In this document: positions 17,579 to 25,792 of the stretch, one piece after another
Layout of the letters: every line of letters starts with the position of its first letter
Position numbering within the stretch: position 1 is the stretch's first letter
Source of the DNA: Chryseobacterium paludis
GTDB taxonomy: Bacteria > Bacteroidota > Bacteroidia > Flavobacteriales > Weeksellaceae
Assembly: GCF_025403485.1 (NCBI RefSeq)
Contig: NZ_CP099966.1
Coordinates: 496,001-560,000 of the forward strand
Direction: 5' to 3'
DNA: 64,000 nt
Position numbers and translations under genes: made by a program
The notes under the pieces: model-generated
Seen by the model: only the letters and a program-made list of their open reading frames with translations
Database searches by the model: none
What the model was told of the DNA's origin: nothing

Positions 17579-18268
17579 ATGCTAAAAATCTTAATTATTG
17601 TAACCAATACAGGAATGTACGCCAGCGGTAGATTAGAGACTGGTTTATGGCTAAGTGAATTGACACATATCTATCATGCTGCCAAAGAAAAAGGCTATAA
17701 GATTACAATTGCCAGCCCAAAAGGTGGAAGCGTTCCTGTTGATCCGGAAAGCCTTAAAAGATTCACACTCGATAAGATCTCTGAAAAATATTGGACCGAT
17801 AAGAGCTTTAGGGAATTGCTTGGAAATAGCCACCCATTATCCGATGTTATTCAAAAAGAATATGATTTGGTCTATTTAACTGGTGGGCACGGTACAATGT
17901 ATGATTTTCCGGATGACCCAACTATACAATTCATTATTAAAAATCATTATGAAAAAGGAAAAAAAGTCGCCGCCATTTGTCATGGTGTAGGAGGCTTGCT
18001 TAATATCAAGATTTCTAATGGTGAATATTTGATAAAAGGAAAATCCATTACCGGTTTTGACTGGTTTGAAGAAAGTATTGCCAGAAGAAAGCGAGAGGTT
18101 CCATTTAATCTTGAAGCAGCGATCAAGGAACGGGGTGCAGATCTTAAGAAAGCTTTTATTCCGATGACTTCAAATGTTGTGGTGGACGGAAATCTAATTA
18201 CCGGACAAAATCCATTCAGTTCCAAAGAAATGGCGAAAATAGTTATTAAAGAGCTTGATAAACAATAG
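17579..18268 (+). CDS. DJ-1/PfpI-family protein (type 1 glutamine amidotransferase-like, Hsp31 type)
   Basis: A 229-residue protein starting at the ATG at 17579 (an ATG 33 bp upstream adds a non-conserved extension). The nucleophile elbow is 'AAICHGVGGLL' with Cys134-His135; a Glu at residue 20 in 'ASGRLETGLW' is placed as in the DJ-1 superfamily, where it contacts the Cys. 'LVYLTGGHGTMYDFPDD' is the usual strand-turn before it. Hsp31-like members act on reactive carbonyls such as methylglyoxal or as stress chaperones; which activity applies here is not decidable. It lies just downstream of the decayed AraC genes that may once have controlled it. Confidence 0.85.
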   Translation: MLKILIIVTNTGMYASGRLETGLWLSELTHIYHAAKEKGYKITIASPKGGSVPVDPESLKRFTLDKISEKYWTDKSFRELLGNSHPLSDVIQKEYDLVYLTGGHGTMYDFPDDPTIQFIIKNHYEKGKKVAAICHGVGGLLNIKISNGEYLIKGKSITGFDWFEESIARRKREVPFNLEAAIKERGADLKKAFIPMTSNVVVDGNLITGQNPFSSKEMAKIVIKELDKQ

Positions 18269-18418
18269 TATAATCTGCGTCGGACGAGAATGAAGCTTTT
18301 GAGAATATGGGAGAAAGTAAATAGGCAAGCTGAAATTTAAGGTTAGAATTTGACATTTTATAGATATTGTCTTTGAGTTCCATAAATTCAAATCTTTGTA
18401 ATTTTCTAGAAAAAGGAC

Positions 18419-19255
18419 ATGGCAATGAAAACATTTTTTAGAAAAATTGCAAAACTACAGGAAGATTTAGAGAAGGAACTGGAATTGATTCCAGAAAATA
18501 CGAGCGATCTTATCAGTTCCGGAGAGATGGCTCTTTTGAAAATTGATGATGCCATCAGGAGTGTTAAAAAGTTGGTTAAAGGTACTACATTTGAGAGTAT
18601 TGCCGATGAGGTATACTTTTTTAAAGATGTAAAGCCATTTTTTATCTCCAGGTATATTTTCTACTCCAATCAAATAAGAATCGAGAGCCTGAAACCCTCA
18701 GGGAGTGAAAAAGTTCTTAAGAAGTATTATACAGGCGAACTTCACAGGTTAAAATTATACTACGCTGAAAACAGTGAGCTTTATAACTACTATCGCAGAA
18801 ACGCTACATATTTGGATCATAAATATTTTACAAGAAAATCATTTGATCTGAAAATGAATCTGCCCACAAGTCTTTACGATTTTGATGAAGATTTTACGAC
18901 TTCTCATGATCATAAAGTCTCGGTATTACTGGGCTATGAAATGTTAGATACTTACCTTTTGGAAGCTATTAATGGTATCAGCAATCCCCCTCTCGCTGAT
19001 AAGAAATTCAATATATCCTGGACCTCTTCTAAGGTTTCATTAATAGAACTGATGTATGCGCTGCACTTAACCCAATGCCTTAACGGTGGGAATATCGACT
19101 TTAGTGAAATGGTAAGATGGGCTGAAAAAGCATTTGATATTGATTTAGGAAATTTCTACAAGACTGTTGGCGAAATTAAGAGCAGAAAATATAACACGAC
19201 CAAATTTTTACAGCTTCTTACAGAGAACCTTAATAAAGCATTCATTGAAGAGTGA
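18419..19255 (+). CDS. RteC-domain protein
   Basis: A 278-residue, helix-rich, charged protein with the RteC pattern: 'KIAKLQEDLEKELELI' near the start, 'KDVKPFFISRYIFYSNQIRI' in the first third, a 'YYRRNATYLDHKYFTRKS' segment in the middle and a C-terminal HTH-like 'SKVSLIELMYALHLTQ' followed by 'EIKSRKYNTTKFLQLL'. In the Bacteroides element CTnDOT, RteC activates excision genes when tetracycline is present. Here no mobilisation or transfer genes are nearby, so this is either a relict of an integrative element or a stand-alone regulator. The next gene is a small HTH protein, a common pairing. Confidence 0.85.
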   Translation: MAMKTFFRKIAKLQEDLEKELELIPENTSDLISSGEMALLKIDDAIRSVKKLVKGTTFESIADEVYFFKDVKPFFISRYIFYSNQIRIESLKPSGSEKVLKKYYTGELHRLKLYYAENSELYNYYRRNATYLDHKYFTRKSFDLKMNLPTSLYDFDEDFTTSHDHKVSVLLGYEMLDTYLLEAINGISNPPLADKKFNISWTSSKVSLIELMYALHLTQCLNGGNIDFSEMVRWAEKAFDIDLGNFYKTVGEIKSRKYNTTKFLQLLTENLNKAFIEE

Positions 19256-19415
19256 GGGGATGGATTTTCATTATTTTTTTATGGTCTTATAAGTTGCCTT
19301 TTTAATTTAACATTAAAAGAAAATCTGTAATAATCGTTCGGTACTACCGATGAGCTACCGAAAAAGTTTCACGGTGTTTTTTAAACTTTGTCAGAGTTAT
19401 TAAAAACCAAATATC

Positions 19416-19703
19416 ATGAATATTGATAAAATAGAATTTATTGCATGGATGGAGAGGATTATGACAAGGTTTGATCTGCTCAGTGAGAAAATAAAAGAAA
19501 ATAAAAACGATTTAAACAGTATTGATGGCGAACAGCTGCTCGACAACCAGGATGTTTTACAGCTATTGAAAATTAGTTCCAGATCACTACAGCGTTACCG
19601 ATCGGATAAAAAATTACCATATTATACGATAAGTGGAAAGTTATATTACAAGCTTTCTGATGTGCATCAATTGATTAGAGATAGTTTTAGTAAATCATAC
19701 TAA
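19416..19703 (+). CDS. Small HTH protein (excisionase/MerR-like)
   Basis: A 95-residue protein: an N-terminal amphipathic helix ('EFIAWMERIMTRFDLLSEKI') and a winged-helix excisionase-type domain ('DNQDVLQLLKISSRSLQRY', 'KLPYYTISGKLYYKLSDVHQL'). Proteins of this form accompany RteC in Bacteroidetes integrative elements and act as recombination directionality factors or regulators. No integrase gene is present in the window, so an active excision role cannot be claimed. Confidence 0.8.
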   Translation: MNIDKIEFIAWMERIMTRFDLLSEKIKENKNDLNSIDGEQLLDNQDVLQLLKISSRSLQRYRSDKKLPYYTISGKLYYKLSDVHQLIRDSFSKSY

Positions 19704-19887
19704 AATTTATAGGATCGTCCTTGTAACGGGAGTGCTTATATAATCATTCCGAAATATCCATGTTATTAACTACTGGTATGTTTGTATCAATGTGGTTGAA
19801 CCGTGATGAATTTCGTCTGTTTTAACATAATGTTACAAATCAGGTAAACAGTACCTCTGTATCGCATTATTATTTATAATAATAAAA

Positions 19888-20063
19888 GAGCCTTTCAATC
19901 GTGAAAGACTCCTGGAGATAATAATAAGAATTATAAGAATTTTCAAACAAAAGCTTCCTTGAAAAGGAAGCAAATAAATTAATAATCAGATGAAATAATG
20001 TGGACAAATTTTTCGGTTCAAATTTAATAATGGTGTTTTTAATGCTTTTATGATTATAGTCAT
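19888..20063 (+). repeat. Two-hairpin element plus operator, tandem copy 1
   Basis: Contains a hairpin GAGCCTTTC/GAAAGACTC (one A-C mismatch, 19888-19911), a second hairpin GCTTCCTT/AAGGAAGC (19953-19971) and the palindrome ATGAT-TATA-GTCAT (20050-20063). The same three parts recur 257-262 bp downstream. No coding frame is conserved between the copies, so the conserved feature is RNA structure plus the operator. The 19704-19887 stretch shows nothing else. Confidence 0.55.
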
Positions 20064-20094
20064 ATTGATTGATATTTTTAGGTCATTATCTGAA
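20050..20094 (+). promoter_or_regulatory. ATGAT-N4-GTCAT operator with weak -7-like site
   Basis: The near-palindrome at 20050-20063 is centred 34 bp upstream of the centre of TATCTGAA (20087-20094). The same spacing occurs at 20311 and 31931. It would drive a transcript through the copy 2 hairpins. Confidence 0.4.
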
Positions 20095-20144
20095 ACCTAT
20101 GGCATCTAAAGATGGTGAGTCACATAGAACTCCGAATATAATAA

Positions 20145-20324
20145 GGAGCCTTTCAAAATCGAAAGGCTCCTGGAACTGTAAAATGTATAATGTCTAAAAA
20201 GTTCTTCAAATAAAGCTTCCCAGGAATGGGAAGCGATAGACTAATAAACTAATGAAAAATGTTGGGCAAAGTTTATATTCCAAATGTAGAAAAGACGTTT
20301 GTGTTTTTTTATGATTGGGATCAT
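20145..20324 (+). repeat. Two-hairpin element plus operator, tandem copy 2
   Basis: Hairpin one is a perfect 10-bp stem GGAGCCTTTC/GAAAGGCTCC (20145-20170), with the mismatch of copy 1 repaired. Hairpin two is GCTTCCCA/TGGGAAGC with a GGAA tetraloop, a GNRA type (20215-20234). The operator ATGAT-TGGG-ATCAT is at 20311-20324. A promoter-like site at 20087 in copy 1 would transcribe these hairpins. Confidence 0.55.
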
Positions 20325-20355
20325 AAAAGTTATGGAAAACAAATGGATAATTTTA
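20311..20355 (+). promoter_or_regulatory. ATGAT-N4-ATCAT operator and -7-like site before DUF4142
   Basis: A perfect palindrome ATGAT/ATCAT at 20311-20324 (extended to TTATGAT-N4-ATCATAA). Its centre is 34 bp upstream of the centre of TAATTTTA (20348-20355, 7 of 8 matches to TAnnTTTG). That spacing suits an activator at about -41. Confidence 0.5.
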
Positions 20356-20500
20356 AATCGAACTAATTGTACAGTCTAAAGATTTAAAATAGGGACTGTT
20401 TTTGAAAGCTGATGTAACAAGGCTCATTAATATTAATTTAATATGCCTTTGTGTATTTTATCCTGATCTCAATTTTACATTAAACCATTTACATTATATT

Positions 20501-21136
20501 ATGAAAAATTCAATCTTAGCCCTTTTAGCAACCGTTGCAATAGTGGCATGCAAAAAACAAGAAACAAAAACTGATAACTATTCCACAGACAGTACTGCTA
20601 CTGCATTTCCTGTTGATTCTGCAAAAACTGACGGGGATTCTGCATTAATAAGTAGTGATTCTACTGCAGTATCGAGTGCTAACAGTGCAGCAAATTCTCT
20701 AAGTGACCAGGACAAGAAATTTGCAGATGGAGCAGCAAGGGGCGGGCTGATGGAAGTTATGATGGGAGAGCTTGCATCTACTAATGCATCTAATAAAAGT
20801 ATTAAATCGTTGGGAGAAATGATGGTCAAAGATCACAGGAGTGTCAATGAGGAACTCAAAAAATGGGCATCAGCAAAAGGGTACAACCTGCCTACCGCAT
20901 TGGATACTGAAAAACAGAAGTTATATGATGATCTAAAAGCAAAAAAGGGAGTTGAATTTGATCAAGCGTATGGTGATCTTATGGTTGAGGATCATAAAAA
21001 AGATATAGCAGAATTCAAAAAAGAATCTTCTGACGGAAAAGAGGCTTCCTTGAAATCATTTGCGAGCAAAACCCTGCCCACTTTGGAGCACCATTTAATG
21101 GAGTCTGAAAAGGCAAAGGCAGCGGTGAAAAAATAA
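20501..21136 (+). CDS. DUF4142 lipoprotein
   Basis: A 211-residue protein starting at the ATG at 20501, which opens a lipoprotein signal peptide (lipobox IVAC). A Ser/Thr/Asp-rich linker follows, then a four-helix ferritin-like DUF4142 domain: 'DQDKKFADGAARGGLMEVM', 'KSLGEMMVKDHRSVNEELKK', 'DQAYGDLMVEDHKKDIAEFK', 'LPTLEHHLMESEKAK'. The repeated 'DH' positions are typical. DUF4142 proteins are induced by stress in several bacteria, but no reaction is established. The gene lies behind the ATGAT-N4-ATCAT operator shared with other stress-type genes of the window. Confidence 0.88.
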   Translation: MKNSILALLATVAIVACKKQETKTDNYSTDSTATAFPVDSAKTDGDSALISSDSTAVSSANSAANSLSDQDKKFADGAARGGLMEVMMGELASTNASNKSIKSLGEMMVKDHRSVNEELKKWASAKGYNLPTALDTEKQKLYDDLKAKKGVEFDQAYGDLMVEDHKKDIAEFKKESSDGKEASLKSFASKTLPTLEHHLMESEKAKAAVKK

Positions 21137-21223
21137 TATAGTACTAAGAGGCGTACATTTATGAATAATAAATTCAAATAGAAATCTTACTTAGCTATTA
21201 GACTCATACTTATTCAGGTTATA

Positions 21224-21250
21224 AAGCCATTGCTTTTGCAGTGGCTTTTT
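21224..21250. terminator. Intrinsic terminator between DUF4142 and chromate transporter genes
   Basis: Stem AAGCCATTGC/GCAGTGGCTT with a TTTT loop and a TTTTT tail on the plus strand, placed between convergent genes. Confidence 0.75.
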
Positions 21251-21258
21251 ATATGGTC

Positions 21259-22614
21259 TTAAAAATTCCAAAAGCTATTTACTGTGAATAAACCAAACAA
21301 TAAACCGACCAATAAACTGATCAGCACTAAGTAAATCATATTGAGTTTTAGTTTGTGCAGCAGGACCAATGAGATAATGACCCAAAGAAATGACTTCCAA
21401 TTTAAGATGGTTAAACCAGTCGCATGGCCGTTAAATAAAATTTCTTCACCCAGATAAAAAGCTAAGTTGAGGATAACACCGACCACTGCTGCCGTAATTA
21501 AAGATAATACGCTTTTGATCATTTTATTTTCCTGCGTTTTTTCTATCAAAGGCGCTCCAATAAAGATGAGAATAAAGTTGGGTAAAAAAGTAAAATAAGA
21601 GGCGATGAATAATCCTATTGACCCCATGGCCAAAGAGCCCCCAAAATGATTATATCCAGTCATGAATCCAATGTAGGATAATACTATGACCAATGGTCCA
21701 GGTGTCGTTTCAGCTAAGGCAAAACCATCTATCATCTGGGCTTTACTCATCCACATCAATTTATTTGTTACCAGATTAGCAACATACGGGATAACGGTAT
21801 AGGATCCGCCAATAGTTAAGAAAGCTGCTTTTGTAAATAAAATAGATGAGTCTTGCCAAAACGTCGGATCAATCAGAAAATTAGAAACATATAAAAAAGG
21901 GATTAACCATAAGATGGTAAAAGCCAAGAATTGCTTGGTAATTCTCTTTGCAGATATTTTTGGGATAGCCTGATTAGAATTTATAAAATATTCGTTTTCC
22001 ACATCCAGCTTATTGTTTTCTTTATTTCGTGAATTCGGAATCAAGAATTTTGGAAAAATAAGGTAAACCACAATGCCTAAGATAATAATCCCCAATAAGA
22101 GAAAAGGCATTGAAACATGAGCGAAATAAGACAGTAAAAAAGCCATTGCGGCAATAAAGAAATGGAAAGTTGTTAACAGTGATTTCTGGCTTACTTTCCA
22201 GGTAGCAAATAAAATTATAGCCAAAACAGCAGGCTTTAATCCATTGAAGACGGCGGTCAGCAAGGGTGTATTTCCGTAAAGCGCATATGTTAAACTCAGT
22301 CCAAGCAGTATACACATGGACGGCAGTATGAAAAATAAGCCGGCTACAATACCGCCTTTTATGCCATGGAGTTTCCAGCCTATGTAAATGGCTAGCTGAT
22401 GAGCTTCTGGACCTGGTAGGATCATGCAGGCATTAAGCGCGTGATAGAATTTGCTATTGCTGATCCATTTTTTTTTATCCACTAAAAAGGAATGCATTAT
22501 CGTAATATGGCCGGTTGTCCCTCCAAAGCTTATCCATCCCAGGATGAACCAAAATTTTACTGCTTCAGAAAAAGAGGGTATTGGGACTTGTTTTTCGTCT
22601 ATGATTTGTTGCAT
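21259..22614 (-). CDS. chrA: Chromate transporter (CHR family, two-domain)
   Basis: A 451-residue membrane protein with about ten to twelve hydrophobic segments arranged as two homologous halves, the long-chain CHR form. Marker motifs are in place in each half: 'FFGGTTGH'-like 'GWISFGGTTGHITIM', 'ILPGPEAHQLAIYIG' and in the second half 'TIGGSYTVIPYV', 'ETTPGPLVIVLSYIG'. ChrA exports chromate from the cytoplasm, giving resistance, using the proton motive force. It is a single gene with no chromate reductase or ChrB-like regulator nearby. The 22615-22943 spacer that follows on the other side holds no gene I can recognise. Confidence 0.92.
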   Translation of the reverse strand: MQQIIDEKQVPIPSFSEAVKFWFILGWISFGGTTGHITIMHSFLVDKKKWISNSKFYHALNACMILPGPEAHQLAIYIGWKLHGIKGGIVAGLFFILPSMCILLGLSLTYALYGNTPLLTAVFNGLKPAVLAIILFATWKVSQKSLLTTFHFFIAAMAFLLSYFAHVSMPFLLLGIIILGIVVYLIFPKFLIPNSRNKENNKLDVENEYFINSNQAIPKISAKRITKQFLAFTILWLIPFLYVSNFLIDPTFWQDSSILFTKAAFLTIGGSYTVIPYVANLVTNKLMWMSKAQMIDGFALAETTPGPLVIVLSYIGFMTGYNHFGGSLAMGSIGLFIASYFTFLPNFILIFIGAPLIEKTQENKMIKSVLSLITAAVVGVILNLAFYLGEEILFNGHATGLTILNWKSFLWVIISLVLLHKLKLNMIYLVLISLLVGLLFGLFTVNSFWNF

Positions 22615-22943
22615 TAATTTTATATTTAGGAACGCTCCAGCTAATTATAAGCTCGATGTTGCTTTACATAGTTTATTCGGTAAATTCTTATGGAAATATC
22701 AAGAATGATAAACCCAAATATATGCATTTTAGATGACTTAAGAGTGGTTTAAGCAAGATTTATGAACTCAATATATCTGATGTTTTCATTGACCGGATTC
22801 TTACTTTCCCACCAGTAACCAATAAGAAACGGTCTATACCAATTAATGTCAATACAGATGAAAAAGTACTATAGATCTTATTAGAATAATGATAGTATTC
22901 TTGTTTCACTATTTGATGGTTTTATAGTTGTTTTGAGTTTAAA

Positions 22944-23327
22944 TTATATAAGTTCTTTTCCAAATAAGAAGCAAAAAAGATTCTGGAACTGATGGACATA
23001 TATGCAATCTATATTGTTTCCATAAAGTTTTAGACCCGTCATGGAGTGTCTGTCACGAAGATCAATATCATATTTTAAAGATTCCTGTCCCCTTTCAAAT
23101 CTTATGATATATTTAGAATCATAGGTTTTTATAAAACCAAATTTCACTAACCAAGATTCATCAATTTTTACGGGCTTAATTGACTTTGCAGGTATACATA
23201 AAGCACTTTTGGTATTTCTTATTTTGACATAATATTCTTTGTTTTCATTTTGGAATACTTCAACAAGGGAGTATACTTGGTCCTTATATCTTACGAGATT
23301 CTCTATTTTTAAGTCTGTGATTTTCAT
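22944..23327 (-). CDS. Uncharacterised protein of phage/element-associated type
   Basis: A 127-residue protein; the ATG at 23327 is preferred because 'MKITDLKIENLVRYKDQVY' is the usual start of this type; an ATG at 23354 adds nine residues. The C-terminus 'IYVHQFQNLFCFLFGKEL' resembles the 'HxLQNLYFALTGEEL' ending of small proteins common in Bacteroidetes prophages and integrative elements. No catalytic motif is visible. Its upstream region runs directly into the 183-bp repeat at 23358. Function unknown. Confidence 0.65.
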   Translation of the reverse strand: MKITDLKIENLVRYKDQVYSLVEVFQNENKEYYVKIRNTKSALCIPAKSIKPVKIDESWLVKFGFIKTYDSKYIIRFERGQESLKYDIDLRDRHSMTGLKLYGNNIDCIYVHQFQNLFCFLFGKELI

Positions 23328-23357
23328 ATTATTTATTGGGTATTTAAGCTTCAATCT

Positions 23358-23540
23358 GAAATGCCTGGTTACGTGTTTTCATGGAAAAACATGGTCTTTT
23401 AAAGCCAGAATTGTTCAGTAGAAAACGGTTATCGCAATCTAAATCAAATATAGATTTATTATAATTTGGCACATATGATTAGGATCATAATGATTTCCTT
23501 GAAATAATAGGTGATTCCTGATGGAGTCTGGTTGCAATCA
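23358..23540 (+). repeat. 183-bp dispersed direct repeat, copy 1
   Basis: Identical to 31667-31849 except for five substitutions by eye (about 97%), same length, same orientation. The flanks differ completely. It starts gaaatgcctggtta and ends ggttgcaatca, with no terminal inverted repeats. It carries the palindrome ATGAT-TAGG-ATCAT at 23475-23488. The two copies bracket 8.3 kb. Confidence 0.9.
23475..23488 (+). promoter_or_regulatory. ATGAT-N4-ATCAT operator inside repeat copy 1
   Basis: A perfect palindrome ATGAT-TAGG-ATCAT. No good -7 element is seen at the usual distance (weak TGATTCCT at 23512). The next gene downstream on the plus strand is the histone-like gene at 23780. Confidence 0.4.
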
Positions 23541-23779
23541 CAACAACTTTTTGTAATGATATAAGCGTTAAATTTCCATTTTCTCATTTCCAGGATCTTC
23601 AATGGTCAAATGGCATTTGACAAGAGCCTTCAATTCTTGTTCCGGTTCAAATGCCTGGTAATGCATTTGGTATTATTTTACATTAAATAAAAAAATAGAT
23701 CTAACTTGATCAAAATTATAAAAATAATTGCCTTTATAACCTTTATATTTGCCGTCCAATTATATTAAATTCTCACGTT

Positions 23780-23956
23780 ATGAAAGAACTTATCGAAAAG
23801 ATCAATGCAGAATTTGAAGCATTTTCATCTGAAGCAAACCAACAATTAGAAAAAGGGAACAAGGCTGCCGGTACAAGAGCAAGGAAATCAGCCTTGGAAC
23901 TAAGTAAACTATTCAAAGACTTCAGAAAAGTGTCCGTTGAGGAGTCAAAAAAATAA
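23780..23956 (+). CDS. Small histone H1-like basic protein (58 aa)
   Basis: A 58-codon frame with ATG at 23780 and TAA at 23954. The product is helical and Lys/Glu-rich; 'KGNKAAGTRARKSALELSKL' followed by 'FKDFRKVSVEESKK' matches the small Hc1/histone H1-like proteins conserved across flavobacteria. These are thought to bind DNA and compact the nucleoid. A strong intrinsic terminator follows 10 bp after the stop, so the gene is probably monocistronic and highly expressed. Confidence 0.85.
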   Translation: MKELIEKINAEFEAFSSEANQQLEKGNKAAGTRARKSALELSKLFKDFRKVSVEESKK

Positions 23957-23965
23957 GACTTATGT

Positions 23966-24002
23966 AAAAAGAACCCTGGCTGACGAGCCAGGGTTCTTTT
24001 TA
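23966..24002 (+). terminator. Strong intrinsic terminator
   Basis: Stem AAGAACCCTGGCT/GAGCCAGGGTTCTT (about 13 bp) followed by TTTTTATT, downstream of the histone-like gene and facing the convergent methyltransferase gene. Confidence 0.9.
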
Positions 24003-24020
24003 TTCTCTAATTTTATTTAT

Positions 24021-24854
24021 TTACTTTTTTTGTACCGCTATCATCATATGCGGGCTGAATGACAAGAGATACTTGTCGTTTTCTGTAATTTTTATCAGTT
24101 CTGTCAAAGTTTCGCTTTTCCTTTTATCAAGCATACTGCTGAAATAATCTTTATCGAGCCAGGCCATACCTTCTACTGCGTATGTATTGAGGTAATGCAG
24201 TTCGTGATTCAAAAACTCATCTTCCAGCTGTTTGGGTTTGTGGTAATAAGCTTCTGCAAGGATCCACGGAAAATCGACAGGCTGGTGATGTATGCCATTA
24301 GTTAATTCTTCCCGGCACATTTCAAAAAACGTCTTCTTGTGAATTAATCCGCTTAAAAGGCCGGCCAAAGTGGACGCGGTGTAATTGATGGCAAAGCCTA
24401 GGATGACTCCGTTATTTTTAAGAACGCGCTTGGCTTCCAAAATGGCAAAAGACCTCTCTTTCTCACTCTGAAGATGATATAAAGGACCATGTAAAATGAT
24501 CAGGTCTGCGAAATTATTTGGAAATGGTAATTTCCTGGCTTCTTCCTGATGAATGGAAAATTTATTTTTCAATTTATTATTACGATTTCGGGCAATTTTT
24601 ATATGTTTTGTAACAGGTTCTACTAAATGGACTTCATGTCCCTTCTCGGCAAGCCATTCCGAGTATTTACCCGTACCGCCGCCGATGTCTATTATTTTTG
24701 ATGAGGCTGCGTGGAGATATTTTTCGATCAGAACTTTTATCCTTTCAAATTCAAATATGCCCATTCCTTTATTGAGTCTTGTTTCTTCCGATGCTTGATT
24801 GTAAAAAAGTTCTATGTTTCTGCTGATAAGATGTTTACTGTTCATAAAAATCAT
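24021..24854 (-). CDS. Class I SAM-dependent methyltransferase
   Basis: A 277-residue protein. SAM-binding motif I is 'KIIDIGGGTGKYSEWLAEKG' (about residues 53-72), with the acidic end of strand 2 in 'HEVHLVEP', motif 'ADLIILHGPLYHLQSEKER' for strand 4 and 'VILGFAIN' later. The C-terminal third is of the Methyltransf_11-type small-molecule enzymes, with no nucleic-acid-binding part. Substrate unknown. An ATG nine bases downstream of the first is an equally good start. Convergent with the histone-like gene. Confidence 0.85.
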   Translation of the reverse strand: MIFMNSKHLISRNIELFYNQASEETRLNKGMGIFEFERIKVLIEKYLHAASSKIIDIGGGTGKYSEWLAEKGHEVHLVEPVTKHIKIARNRNNKLKNKFSIHQEEARKLPFPNNFADLIILHGPLYHLQSEKERSFAILEAKRVLKNNGVILGFAINYTASTLAGLLSGLIHKKTFFEMCREELTNGIHHQPVDFPWILAEAYYHKPKQLEDEFLNHELHYLNTYAVEGMAWLDKDYFSSMLDKRKSETLTELIKITENDKYLLSFSPHMMIAVQKK

Positions 24855-25121
24855 TGTATTATAGACACAACAGATATATAAGATACCATATCAAATCTAT
24901 GGCTTCAGATGTCTGATTCTTGTGTTTTGTGATTAAAGTTATTGGATGTAAGAACAATGTTTATCTGTGCATTAAAGATCAGGGATTTTAATGCCTTTCA
25001 GCCCTTATGTAGAGCTGGCCTTACGAAAGGCTCAGATAATATTTTGAATAGTATAACAGACTGCAAATATACAAATATGGATTTATTTGCAATAGCTGTT
25101 TTCCCAAATCGTTAATTTATA

Positions 25122-25129
25122 TATTTTTG
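25122..25129 (+). promoter_or_regulatory. -7 element directly before the XRE gene start
   Basis: TATTTTTG is an exact TAnnTTTG match ending 3 bp before the ATG at 25133. Transcription would begin at or next to the start codon, so the mRNA is likely leaderless. No clear -33 element. Confidence 0.4.
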
Positions 25130-25132
25130 TAT

Positions 25133-25687
25133 ATGATGACTTCCAAATTGGCACATTACAGGCGTAAAACAGGATTAAGCCAGGAACAGCTTGCAGCCGT
25201 TTCGGGCGTGAGTGCCAGGACTATACAGCGCATCGAAAGCGGCAGGGTTGAAGCTCATCCGGCAACCTTGAAAATGCTGGCAGATGCACTCAAAGTACAG
25301 ACCGAAGAGTTGACAGTCGATGAAAAGCTGCCATCTTTCATTGAAACTAAAAATGAAGATAAGACCAAACCTCTTTTTCATATGTTTGCTTTGATCGGAC
25401 TTTGTTTCCCTGTTTTCAATATTATCCTTCCCGCGCTTTTTTGGTTCTTCAAAAAAGACGAATCTGTGGTTTATGACCTTGAAGGGAAGTCGGTGGTCAA
25501 CTTTCAGATCACGATGTCAATCTTATTGGTATCATCGGTTATTTTAATGATCTTTATTTTTCCTGTTGGATTCCCTTTGGTAGTTGTCGTCTACTTTTAT
25601 ACATTTTTTATGTCTGTGGTCAATGTTTTCAAGAGCTTAAATAAACGGACAACATATTATCCCTTGACCTTTCTATTTTTGAAATAA
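25133..25687 (+). CDS. XRE-family HTH protein with membrane helices
   Basis: A 184-residue protein. Residues ~3-62 are an XRE/Cro HTH ('LAHYRRKTGLSQEQLAAVSG', 'VSARTIQRIESGRVEAHPAT'). The rest has three or so hydrophobic segments ('FALIGLCFPVFNIILPALFW', 'ITMSILLVSSVILMIFIFP', 'VVVVYFYTFFMSVV') of the DUF4870-like arrangement seen in membrane-bound XRE proteins. Such proteins probably sense envelope state and bind DNA at the membrane. The start is the tandem ATG at 25133/25136; a TTG two codons upstream is unlikely because the -7 element overlaps it. Confidence 0.82.
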   Translation: MMTSKLAHYRRKTGLSQEQLAAVSGVSARTIQRIESGRVEAHPATLKMLADALKVQTEELTVDEKLPSFIETKNEDKTKPLFHMFALIGLCFPVFNIILPALFWFFKKDESVVYDLEGKSVVNFQITMSILLVSSVILMIFIFPVGFPLVVVVYFYTFFMSVVNVFKSLNKRTTYYPLTFLFLK

Positions 25688-25792
25688 ACTTTCAAAATGT
25701 GCTTTCCAGAGCCAAATGGCGTTAACATGTCGTGAAAGTGTCTTGGTCAGTTATGGCATCTTACCGTTAAATTTGCCACAAATACTTTCCAT

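Noticed and set aside
18419..19703. Active integrative conjugative element
   Set aside because: RteC and an excisionase-like protein are present, but no integrase, mobilisation or transfer gene is in the window.
20099..20197. Short plus-strand frame running through the first hairpin of tandem copy 2
   Set aside because: The frame is not kept in copy 1, while the hairpin pairing is, so RNA structure is the better explanation.
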